Source of the DNA: Dissophora ornata | Lineage: Eukaryota; Mortierellomycota; Mortierellomycetes; Mortierellales; Mortierellaceae | NCBI GenBank assembly: GCA_025201705.1 | Contig: MU616806.1 | Location: 1 to 40,680 of the forward strand | Direction of reading: 5' to 3' | DNA length: 40,680 nt | In this document: positions 32,378-40,680 of the stretch, one piece after another | How the letters are laid out: every line of letters starts with the position of its first letter | Position numbering within the stretch: the first letter of the stretch is position 1 | The notes under the pieces: generated by a model | Database searches by the model: none | What the model was told of the DNA's origin: nothing | Seen by the model: the letters and a program-made list of their open reading frames with translations, nothing else | Made by a program: the position numbers and the translations under genes

Positions 32378-33748
32378 ATGCAGTCCATCAAGTGCGTTGT
32401 TGTTGGAGGTAAAGACACAGCCAAAGAATCCACCCCATCCGACTTTCATGATCGACACGCGCTGTCGCCTACAGCAAAAGTCTGCTGCAGTCGACTCCAT
32501 GTCACATCCAGCCTTTTCTGATGCTGGTCGCAGGATGACAAGCTGGCGTTGTCTGTCCTGGCACGTTCATTGTGAAGGCCCTCAATGTTGCATTTGCAGG
32601 CATGCTAATCAGTTCTCTGTACGATGTGCCCCTCTCCCCAAATAGACGGAGCTGTCGGAAAGGCAAGTGACCCTTGCGCCCGTCGCAACGACCGCGACCA
32701 CCGCCAACTTGACGGTCAAGAGATTGAGACCTGCCACAAGCCTTGAGCAGCATATGCTAACATGCATCCTCGAATGACCTGCCTTTGTTTGTTCTACTGT
32801 AGACCTGTCTCTTGATCAGCTACACCACCAATGCTTTCCCCGGAGAGTATATCCCCACTGTGTAAGTCTTGCAATGCAGTTTGGGCATCGGCAAACGATG
32901 CCTTGTTTTGGTGCAACGAGGTACTGACTGTCACCAATATATAATACGAATGTATGTATATAGCTTTGACAACTATTCTGCCAACATCATGGTCGATGGA
33001 AAGCCAATCAGCCTGGGTCTTTGGGATACTGCTGGTAAAGTGCTCCTGCTCTGCCATACCGCTCCGCTCGCTAAACATACGTCTCTTGTACTGCTCGGGG
33101 AAACATAAGCTGACAACATGCGTGCTCTCACATGAATGTTTGGATTTTAGGTCAGGAGGATTACGATCGTCTTCGACCACTTTCATACCCACAGACAGAT
33201 GTTTTTTTGATCTGTTTCTCCCTGGTCAGCCCCCCTTCGTTTGAGAACGTCAAGACAAAGGTAAACAGGAGTTTCAACATGTCAACTTTATCTTTTGTTA
33301 AAAAGCGGGTGCTTTTCTCGATATTACTGCTCTCTTTTCTCCTGGAGCCCAGATTTGCGATGGGGCTGTTGTCCAAGCACTGTATATCTATCCAGCACAG
33401 CCACTTCAGTTGCAAACACCAGAGTGTTCTAACTGCTATGGTATTTCCCATCAATAGTGGAACCCTGAGATTAGTCATCATGCGCCAAATGTCCCGACGA
33501 TCCTTGTTGGTACAAAGTTGGATCTTCGTGAGGATAGAGAGACCTTGGACAAGCTCCGAGAGAAACGCATGATGCCAATCTCATATCCCCAGGGCCTGCA
33601 GATGGCCAAGGAGATCTCTGCTGTGCGCTACCTGGAGTGCTCAGCATTGACGCAGAAGGGCTTGAAGAACGTGTTTGACGAGGCCATCCGCGCTGTTCTT
33701 TGCCCCGTCCAGCCGTCCAAGAGATCAAAGAAGTGTCTCATTTTGTGA
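32378..33748 (+). CDS. RAC1: Rac-family Rho GTPase
   Basis: Small GTPase that controls polarised growth, the actin cytoskeleton and NADPH oxidase in filamentous fungi. Exons 32378-32408, 32646-32662, 32803-32861, 32964-33034, 33151-33260 and 33458-33748 join in phase to 192 aa, the standard Rac length. The P-loop GDGAVGKT spans three exons; the second exon is only 17 nt. Switch I is YIPTVFDNY and switch II is [18 protein letters not shown], with Gly12 and Gln61 intact. NKxD is TKLD, the Rho form, and a Rho insert helix ([15 protein letters not shown]) is present. SAL replaces SAK in G5 (LECSALTQ), as usual in Rac. The C-terminus KRSKKCLIL has a polybasic stretch and a CAAX box ending in Leu, so geranylgeranylation is expected. 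Rac rather than Cdc42 because of [14 protein letters not shown] and the CLIL end. The second intron has a GC donor (AAAG/GCAAGT). AATAAA lies at about 33785. Confidence 0.96.
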
Positions 33749-33885
33749 ACACCTACATAGAGAAGAGATGGTTTCTCCGCTTACAATAAAAGTTATATAG
33801 CAAACGCATAAAACGGAGATCCGTTTCATTCAGACCATGCAGTCGTTTATTTCGCAGTGGTGTTTTTAACTTTACTGACAAGGGA

Positions 33886-35429
33886 TTACTTTTGCTTCTT
33901 GGACTGGATAGGGGGCGCCATTTGCTGCTGGGATGGATAGAAATTGCGAGAGCCTCGAGTAACATCAACAGTAGCATGGCCTGGGGTTTGTGCCCCTGCG
34001 TTATAAAGGTTGTCTGGGTGCTGGCCCATCGTCGGCCGCGGCTGGTGTGACATGGTATGATGCGAGGGCGCCCGGATGGGGTGAGGCATCATAGGCCCAG
34101 TGTGATGTTGCGAAGTTAGCGAGGGAAGGCATCCGAAATCGTAAGATGCTCGCAGGGCATGCAAGGCATCCTCATCTACAATGTTGAAGCATGAAGAAGG
34201 CAGGTTAGCAGCATGCTGTGTTCTGTTTTGCTACGAACTCCTGATTAAACCAGACGTTCAAAGATCTCTCTACCGAGGTTGGCGACAATCCTGGGCATCA
34301 GCAAGAGCTACCGAGAGTGGATACAAATACACTATTAGTCAGTCTATGCTAAAAACCCGGGTACATGTTCTTTCTTCTTCACGCCTTTTCTATTTTCTTT
34401 TACCATTAAAACACTGAAGCTCGACATTAGGACCATTGGATTCGCAAACCATCCTGCTACTCTTGCGCCCTCTGGAGGCTGTTTGGGCAAAGAGACAGTT
34501 TCAATAAAGAGTTAGAGGGTCCGTGCAGACCGGGGATATGGCAGTGCAGATGCGATATTTTTTGAGAGGACCGTGTCCCTTACGATATAATGCGTGGGTC
34601 TTGTTCTTGGTCTAAGAATCAAGGGCATAGACAGCAGCATTTGGTTGTCCGAGAAATGGTCGCCCAGACTGACCTGCGTCGCCCTCATCTCGTTTGCGGT
34701 CACTGCGATGCGCACCTGTCAACAATCGACCGCCAAAATAGCAGTTCAGTACAAAGAGATGCTCGGTGTGGCCACCATGTTTTCCAGTCATCGCCATTGG
34801 TGGCGTCATATCCATTTCATACCTTGGAGTAACTAAGGTGTGGACTGTCGACTTCAAGAATATAAGTCCCAGTAGGTAAATCGGGACTAAGATTGATTGA
34901 ATGGTTGGACGAAATCGAAAACGGAAGGTTAGAAAAGATTGGCGATCTTCCTCCAGTGACGAGTCGCAACAGTTGGCAAACGACGTACAAAGTAAATGTC
35001 CCATCTCCACCAACATGCGTCTGATAGCGCCCGCTGCCGCTCAAGGCGACTTTTGTCTTTGTGGATACGCCTGCGGATATGAGACAGGACGAATTGAAAT
35101 TGACCAAAAAAACGTCAGCGCAAGGCTTTCTCTTTCGTTTTCCCATAGTCCATTCTGCAGTGACGCTATACAGAGCCACCACACTATACTTGTAGGGATC
35201 CTTACCTCGCGTTACTCGGCCACGAAATGTCACTCCTAAGACCTGGCCTTCAATACTGGCAGCCTCTGAACATGCTAGGAAGCTATGCGATAGACAAAAT
35301 GACGGAATTTTTTTTAATGATTGTTGATTACAGACGCCTAGCATCGTTGGCTATTTTCAAAAAAAACGTCTCTGAATACCACAACAAGCTCGCCACACCG
35401 ACTGCTGTTGTTAGAATTGGCAATCGCAT
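33886..35429 (-). CDS. EMC7: ER membrane protein complex subunit 7 (EMC7)
   Basis: EMC is an ER insertase for tail-anchored and multi-pass proteins; EMC7 gives it a lumenal beta-sandwich domain. Minus-strand exons 35429-35380, 35282-35206, 35070-34989, 34886-34823, 34715-34584, 34478-34404, 34307-34274 and 34175-33886 join in phase to about 267 aa. The first junction creates a clean signal peptide (MRLPILTTAVGVASLLCFLA), with cleavage likely near CSEA/A. The lumenal domain reads IEGQVLGVTFRGRV, then VALSGSGRYQTHVGGDGTFTF, then DLPTGTYILEVDSPHLSY, matching the family's beta-domain blocks. MPLILRPRTRPTHYI and WFANPMVLM/LLLMPRIVANL form the family's TM helix. The cytosolic tail is His/Pro/Met/Gln-rich (QHHTGPMMPHPIRAPSHH). 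The third exon of the signal-peptide region cannot be read without splicing, so the start at 35429 is well supported. Confidence 0.87.
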
Positions 35430-35935
35430 CGGAAAGAGTCGTCTGTGGATAACAGCTTGGCTAATCGAGAAAATTACGATGAGCGTCGGATGAATACGTG
35501 CATGAAAAGCTGAGGTAATGATCGACACTATATTTTTTTTGAAGAAATGGCCCGCTGAGGTGGTCGATGGGCCAAGGTAGGAGGATGTTGCGCTTGAGAA
35601 GACGGATGCAAAATCAGGATATTACAGATGTGGGGGGCCGAGAGAAAAGACGAGCGGTGTTCTTTTTTTCATCCGACAAGCTGAAAAGCTTGGTATATGG
35701 AGACTGGCATGTGGCAGTCAAGTAAGACGTCTCTCCAACTCTTTGATAGTGAGACGTGAGCCACTCGGGTCCCATAAGTCTGTACCCCGCGCTTGCTTAC
35801 TGGCTGCGGTGCACCGACGTCTTGTCTCATCCATCCCAGACGCACGAGGAAAAAAAAGCAACACAACACACGCGTTTCGGTCAGCCAATGAGAAACAAAA
35901 AAATAAACCAGAATGGCGTCATGTGACGTGATCTT
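35430..35935. other. Intergenic region between the GST and EMC7 genes
   Basis: Both flanking genes are on the minus strand, so this holds the EMC7 promoter and the GST 3' UTR. Short open frames (60-66 codons) have no recognisable content. I see no RNA gene or repeat. Confidence 0.45.
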
Positions 35936-36865
35936 TTATTTGTTGAAGTTGAAGCGTCTCTTCGTCTCTTCTGCGTACGCCTTCCATTCATCCGAGGCCT
36001 TCCAGGCGGCATACTTGGGGTGCTGTTCCACATTGTCGTGAACGGCCATGATGGCTGGAGTCTTTTCGCGAGAGATGTACTTGTCTCTGGTGACGACGAT
36101 CATGTTGTCGACAACCGTCGCCAGCTTGATGTCAGCAACCGTCAGCTAGAGCAAACAGGAACAGAGAGTCAGCAGCAGCCACACCATTTGTCCGTAGCTG
36201 ACCCACGTTATTTTTTTTTCTCTTGCTACTTTCGTACCTTGTCGCCAACATAATGCCCATTGGAGCCATTGGCCTTCAAGTGCCTCTCGTGAAACTCAGC
36301 CCAGTCCGGGACCTGTTTCTCGACAAAGAGTTGCATCAACTGACCCTGCAACTCCTTGGGGGCCCTGACCACATTGACCACAAACTTGTCAAAAAGAGTC
36401 TGGGTCGAATTGGTGTAGGATCGGACCAACTGCTCCTCCCAGTCGTTCGAGCCAACAAGACCAAACTTCTTGCCCAGATAGAACTCGATGACGCTCAGCT
36501 CCGCAAGCTCGAGAGTCTCACCTGTGGCCGTGGTCTCGTACAGGATCGGCATGTGTCCGAAGGGTGAGTCAGTTCTTTGGGAAGGCCAGTCCTATTTTAT
36601 GTTTTCAAGCAGGTCTTGTGTAAATAGCGGCATGGCATGTGCACGGTGGTTCAGCTACACAGGGACCAAAGTCGACAAAAAGGAGGACTCAACACACCTC
36701 TGGGTGGATAAACGTGTACTTTTCGGCGTGCATGGCAAGCATGGCACGGAGAGCAGTCACAACGCCATTGAAGGGGTAGTACAGCATCGCGTACTCGTTG
36801 TCCTTGGCCTGCGATAGCCTGGACATGGCCTCTGTCGAGAGGTTCTTTGTTGGAGTAGGTATCAT
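35936..36865 (-). CDS. Glutathione S-transferase (sigma-like)
   Basis: Cytosolic glutathione-conjugating enzyme, or a GST-fold protein. Minus-strand exons 36865-36698, 36591-36238 and 36145-35936 join in phase to about 243 aa. The N-terminal thioredoxin-like domain follows an extension of about 25 residues: MLYYPFNGVVTALRAML (the Tyr pair near residue 29 is the candidate glutathione-activating site), then HMPILYETTATGETLELAE, which holds the cis-Pro (MP) and the glutathione-binding E-S/T-type segment (here ELAELSVIEFYLGKKFGL). The helical C-terminal domain has LTVADIKLATVVDNM, the N-capping box and hydrophobic staple common to GSTs. It ends KRRFNFNK. No EF1B-gamma domain follows. Assignment to sigma class is tentative. 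Confidence 0.85.
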
Positions 36866-37272
36866 GTCTGGGAATGTGCTTGTTCTAGCTGGTTTCGTGT
36901 GGAGGATAGGAGAAGTGTAGAGATGTAAGGAAGAAGATGTGTGTAGAAAAGAGGGACAGGACAGAGGGGGTCTTGGTTTTATAGGCAGGAAGAACCGATC
37001 ATGGCCGATCAGGAGCCTGTTCGTTGACATCAGCTATCGACTCGATCGCCCCCGGCCGCTTGCGTATCACCGTCGACCATGCTGCCATGCAGCGGCGTTT
37101 GTCCCCGTCGACTTTTGCTGCGCTGACACGTTCTGTCGCGAACGCGTCCACGCGTGATTGATTGCTCTGTTCCAAAAAGGAAACTCTTGCATGGGCCTCT
37201 CGCAGATCTACCATCCCCTCATCCTATTCCTCCTCATTTCATCCGCATATTCAACTCCATCGACAGTCCACC
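36866..37272. promoter_or_regulatory. Shared promoter, GST / FUN14 protein
   Basis: About 400 nt between divergent start codons. The plus strand at about 37206-37240 is rich in TCATCC/CTCCTC near the FUN14 start. I see no defined stress-response element that I would call with confidence. Confidence 0.45.
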
Positions 37273-38362
37273 ATGTTCATATCAACAATGCACATGATGC
37301 GGCCAGCCGCAATCCTTAGGAGCGCTGTCCGAAACGCGCCAATCCCCTTTGATCCTGTTCGAATGAACATCTCATCTCCATCGGCATTCGTCCGCCACGG
37401 CGAGCGATTCGCCTCGTCTTACGCTTCCGTCTCGAAGTGTACGTCATGAATCCGACTTGACTACTGGGGCGACTATTAATATATTCAGCGGAGCTAATTA
37501 ACGTTGCCAAATAGTTAGCCATGAAACAGCCCGATCGTCAGGCCAGACTTTTGCTCTCCACTCGGCCTTCAGGAATGCTACAGCTGGAGCCTATTCTTCC
37601 GCTCCATCTAGGACTTTGATCACCGCAGGAGCTGCTACCGCCTGCGTTTTTGGGCCTCTAATCTCCTCGCGATTCACGAACGGCTCTTCTACGTTTTCGT
37701 CGCGTCGTGTTGCCCACTGTGCCGCTGCTACCAGTCCAGGTAAGTCCACACTATCCCTAGTTTTACAGGATGGATGTTGGGTATTACAGATCAGCTGGAA
37801 CTCCCACAAGTGATTGTTTATGATGGATGCAAAGCTGACAGCGCTAACCTTTGCTGGACTGGTTTATGTACATATAGTCGGCCTGCGATCGGTCCCTGCC
37901 TATGACGAATGTAAATACATCATTACATACATCGCGACAAAAGCTTATCCTCTGGCTGGGTGCCCATGTCACTAAACAATATTTTCATTATTCTCATTGC
38001 TATTTTGAATTGTAGATGGCGCACAAAATGACTCCATGTTCAATAGCAAAGAACTCACTTTCGGAATGGCCATGGGAATGTGCTCCGGCTACTTATTCAA
38101 GAAGCTGGGCAAGCTCATGATGCTCGTGGTTGGTCTCGGCTTTGTGTGGATGCAGTTGCTCACCAGCTCGGGCTACATTCAAGTCAACTGGGTGTTGATT
38201 GAGTCCAAGTTTAAGGAGCGACTTGATGTGGACAAGGATGGAAAGGTCACAATGAACGATGCAAAGCATGGATTCAGGTGGTTGATGAAGCTGCTGACGA
38301 AAAACTTTCAGTTCAAGTCGGCTTATGTTGGAGGATGGGCCCTGGGCTTCCGCTACGGATAA
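37273..38362 (+). CDS. FUN14-domain mitochondrial membrane protein (FUNDC-like)
   Basis: FUN14 proteins are small mitochondrial membrane proteins; animal FUNDC1 is a mitophagy receptor. Exons 37273-37438, 37515-37739, 37878-37910 and 38016-38362 join in phase to about 256 aa. The N-terminal 130 residues are Ser/Arg/Ala-rich and poor in acids (LRSAVRNAPIPFDPVRM, FSSRRVAHCAAA), like a presequence. A 33-nt exon gives GLRSVPAYDE. The FUN14 domain follows: KELTFGMAMGMCSGYLFKKL, then GKLMMLVVGLGFVWMQLL, then GYIQVNWVLIE, and finally YVGGWALGFRYG at the C-terminus. Between the helices, DVDKDGKVTMND resembles an EF-hand loop and is present in many FUN14 proteins. I see no FUNDC1-type YxxL LIR motif near the N-terminus, so a mitophagy role should not be assumed. 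AATAAA lies at about 38430. Confidence 0.88.
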
Positions 38363-38582
38363 AATGACGAAAGATGACTACCTCTCAAGTCAAAAAAGGA
38401 TGACATTTGTATTACAACTTTTGTATTTTCAATAAAAAAAATCTGTTGAAAATGGACGCGTGAACCTCGCGTGCTTTTTTTTTTTTTTTGCATTAGCAAG
38501 AAGACGAAACATGATTAATTAGAGGGTATGCTATGTGTCGTTTGCTACTATGCTAAAATCACGCATGTTTTTTTTTTGTCAA

Positions 38583-40590
38583 TTAGTATTGACGAGACAC
38601 GTCGACAGTTGGGAACTCTCGGTAGTTGTGCACGATTTTTGTGATGCTCGATCCTGAGGACGCAGATTCCCAGTCCGAGTATGATTCTGTTGTGGAGTGG
38701 TGCATCGCCGATTCTCTTTCTGTCCTTGCCATCGCACTGACCACTGCGCCCAAGGTCTTGACACTCACAGGGAATGGCTCTGTCGTCGGCGATCTTTCTC
38801 TTCTGGTCGATCTTTCTCTTCTGGTAGATCTTTCTCTCCTGGTAGATCTTTCTCTTCTATCAGACCTTTCTCTTCTGGTAGATCTACTTCTACTTGCAGC
38901 ATGGGTACGATCTTCGTTCAATAGGAACATTGCGGCATGGGCCTTTGCCAGGATCATGAGCTCGAGTGAATTGCGTCCCTTTCCCGCGATGATTGCCTGA
39001 AGTCCCATCACTGTCGGGTTGATGGTACTGAGCAAATATTTGAATTTATCTTCCGCCTCGTCCAACTGGCCCTGATTCATCAAGATCAGACCCATGTTGT
39101 AATGCGAAAAGTAGTATGCGTATGTGTCGTCCTTGATGTAGGGCGCATACCGGAACACGGTCTTGAAGGACCGAGTCGCAAGTGAACACATGTCTGCATC
39201 AAAGGCTTCCTCAGGATAGAAGGCAATGTTCTTGGCGACCAGGCCGAGCAAGTAGTGGGCGATGCAGTAGTCATCATAAAAGAATTCGTAGCCTTTCAGT
39301 TTGTCGGCCTTTGTGAGCGTGTGAATGCCAGAACGGAAGGTGCTTAAAAGACCCTTGGTAGCCTCGATGGTATAATCACCCTTGGGGAGCGGAGAGTCCG
39401 CGATAGCGAACATGGAGGGTGGGAGAAGTGCGTCGAGACGTTGAACCACGATCATGATGTTGGAAAGGGCAACACGTAGGGATTTAAGAGGCATCGTATC
39501 AAAGGCATTCCAGAGAACAAGAAAGTCATAGTCCGGGAGAAGCAGGCGGCGCTCATTCAGATACCGGTTTGCTTTCCTGGCACAATAAGTCTAAAGTATA
39601 AAATTGAGAGGATAATTAGAATATGTACTCTTAAATACCGGCGGGCTTTTTGCACGAGTGCGCAGCGACTTGGGGTTCAAGACATACCTCGGGAAAGATC
39701 TCAACGCCGCAATAAGTCCGCTTCCCTGGCTCGACTTTCTTCATCAACTCGATAACTCTTGGGGCTTCCTTGGGCCAGCCTCGTCTCAAGGTCGTGATCG
39801 CCGCCAGGTACCTGAAGATAGTCTTTGACCAGTTGCTCTCTCTCAATAGCAGGCGACTCTTTGTGCATGCCAGATCGTGGTTGCTCTCCATCATGGCGCA
39901 CATCAGCTGTTCAAACGTGGACGCGTGCGTCAACCTCCTCCATTCGGGCTGCACGTCTATCGACTCGTGAATTGCAATTGCCTCGTCCAACTTTGTGTTG
40001 ACTTGCGCATGTCGGGCCTTGAGAAACAAAAAGAACATTGAGTTTGGGTACTTGTAGAGGTTGTAGTTGTTGATCCGCTCCGCAAACGAATAGTCCACGT
40101 GCCGGAAAGGCAAAAAGGATGCTGCGATCAGTTGGATGGCGATTTGTGCTACGTCGCAAACTTGTCGCCTCAGCCCTAGGTTGTTGTCTGATTCTAGACG
40201 ATCCTGGAATTCTAGAGCCGAATCAGGTCTTGCACTAGGATCCCACTGTCCAGCAGTGTTGAGTAATGCCAACCCCCAGTCTCTGTCGGAAGGGAACCCA
40301 ACAAACTGGAGAAGCTTGATAACAAAGTCGGGCATGAAGGAAATGACGATATTGAAGAGCGAGGCGGAAAAGATCACGCCGGTGATCAAATGTTCGTCAA
40401 GGTAGTGTTCAGTGATGTCGCCTCCTGCATTGAGCTCCAGTTCAACATTATCAAAGTGGGATATGAGGCCGTTGAAAATTGCGAGCGCTGAGCGAATCGA
40501 GACGCTCTCTTCAAGGAGTGACCAGAAATCTTGGTGGTGGAGGACGCTGAGTCCTGCCCTGAGCATCATTGCCTCGGCATAAACCAGTTC
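38583..40590 (-). CDS. Iml2/TTC39-family TPR protein, 5' end outside window
   Basis: Iml2/TTC39 proteins are TPR-like outer-membrane or cytosolic proteins; yeast Iml2 works in lipid-droplet-linked clearance of inclusion bodies. Two exons are visible on the minus strand, 40590-39688 and 39590-38583, joined in phase 0. An acceptor at 40591-40592 shows that earlier exons exist to the right of the window. Family features: EAMMLRAGLSVLHHQDFW, then FNIVISFMPDFVIKLLQFVGF with DRDWGLALL (the typical Iml2 block), NPTVMGLQAI, FFLFLKARHAQV, then GRNSLELMILAKAH near the end. The C-terminus carries an unusual Arg/Glu/Ser repeat (five clean copies of RSTRRE) followed by an acidic/Ser-rich tail, not part of the family core. 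The protein starts upstream of what is visible, so length is unknown; at least 636 residues are present. Confidence 0.85.
38791..38898 (-). repeat. 18-bp tandem units encoding an RS/RE hexapeptide
   Basis: Five good units plus one decayed unit of 18 bp sit inside the last exon of the Iml2-like gene and encode RSTRRE (one unit RSDRRE). The array shows few mismatches, so it is recent or homogenised. Confidence 0.88.
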
Positions 40591-40680
40591 CTATTGAGAT
40601 GACGAAAGTAGACGCGCGAAAACGTTCCTGAGTCGCATTAGTGCTTGGCATAGTAAAGGACGGCAATTGCATGGATGAAG

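Noticed and set aside
34512..34674. An intron in EMC7 starting at GTCAGT (34673)
   Set aside because: Reading through keeps the frame and yields the family segment ending MPLILRPRTRP. No AG acceptor in the right phase exists before it.

Overview
The window is nuclear DNA of a filamentous fungus. The genes are split by many short introns (about 30-250 nt, mostly GT-AG, two apparently GC-AG), neighbours are tightly packed on both strands, and there are no operons. A Mortierellomycota (Mortierella-like) origin is my best guess. It rests on the overall gene set and on the large NACHT/HEAT protein, whose region just before the NACHT resembles a family I associate with Mortierella. That placement is inference and was not tested. 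All exon models below were built by hand by joining exons in phase at splice consensus sites.

Layout, left to right. 1-3.7 kb: a mitochondrial 2-oxodicarboxylate carrier (+) converging on a 14-TM MFS drug transporter (-). 3.7-15.1 kb: an accessory-looking region. It holds gene-poor, T-tract-rich DNA, one very large NACHT-HEAT (NLR-like/STAND) gene on the minus strand interrupted by a 315-base assembly gap, and copies of a dispersed repeat on both sides of that gene. 15.17 kb: a tRNA-Ser(AGA). 15.5-18.6 kb: an Rco1/PHF12-like double-PHD protein of an Rpd3S-type histone deacetylase complex (+). 19-20.5 kb: an unrecognised five-exon gene (-). 21.1-24.1 kb: a membrane-anchored protein of the microbial-type PARG (DUF2263) family with altered catalytic motifs and a long acidic tail (+). 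24.3-25.6 kb: a DUF4743/Nudix hydrolase (-). 26.1-28.4 kb: a UBXN4/erasin-like ERAD factor (-), divergent from SURF1/Shy1 (28.5-29.9 kb, +). 30.1-32.1 kb: ALG10 glucosyltransferase (-), divergent from a Rac GTPase (32.4-33.7 kb, +). 33.9-35.4 kb: EMC7 (-). 35.9-36.9 kb: a glutathione S-transferase (-), divergent from a FUN14 protein (37.3-38.4 kb, +). 38.6 kb to the right edge: an Iml2/TTC39 TPR protein (-), missing its 5' end.

Most of the right half is conserved housekeeping: ER protein quality and N-glycosylation (UBXN4-like, ALG10, EMC7), mitochondria (SURF1, FUN14, Odc) and signalling (Rac1). I see no evidence that these form one pathway unit. The most unusual locus is the NLR-like gene. 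Its C-terminus is an uninterrupted run of 26 near-identical 33-residue HEAT-type repeats, with variation concentrated at a few positions. That pattern is known from fungal allorecognition NLRs that use other repeat types.
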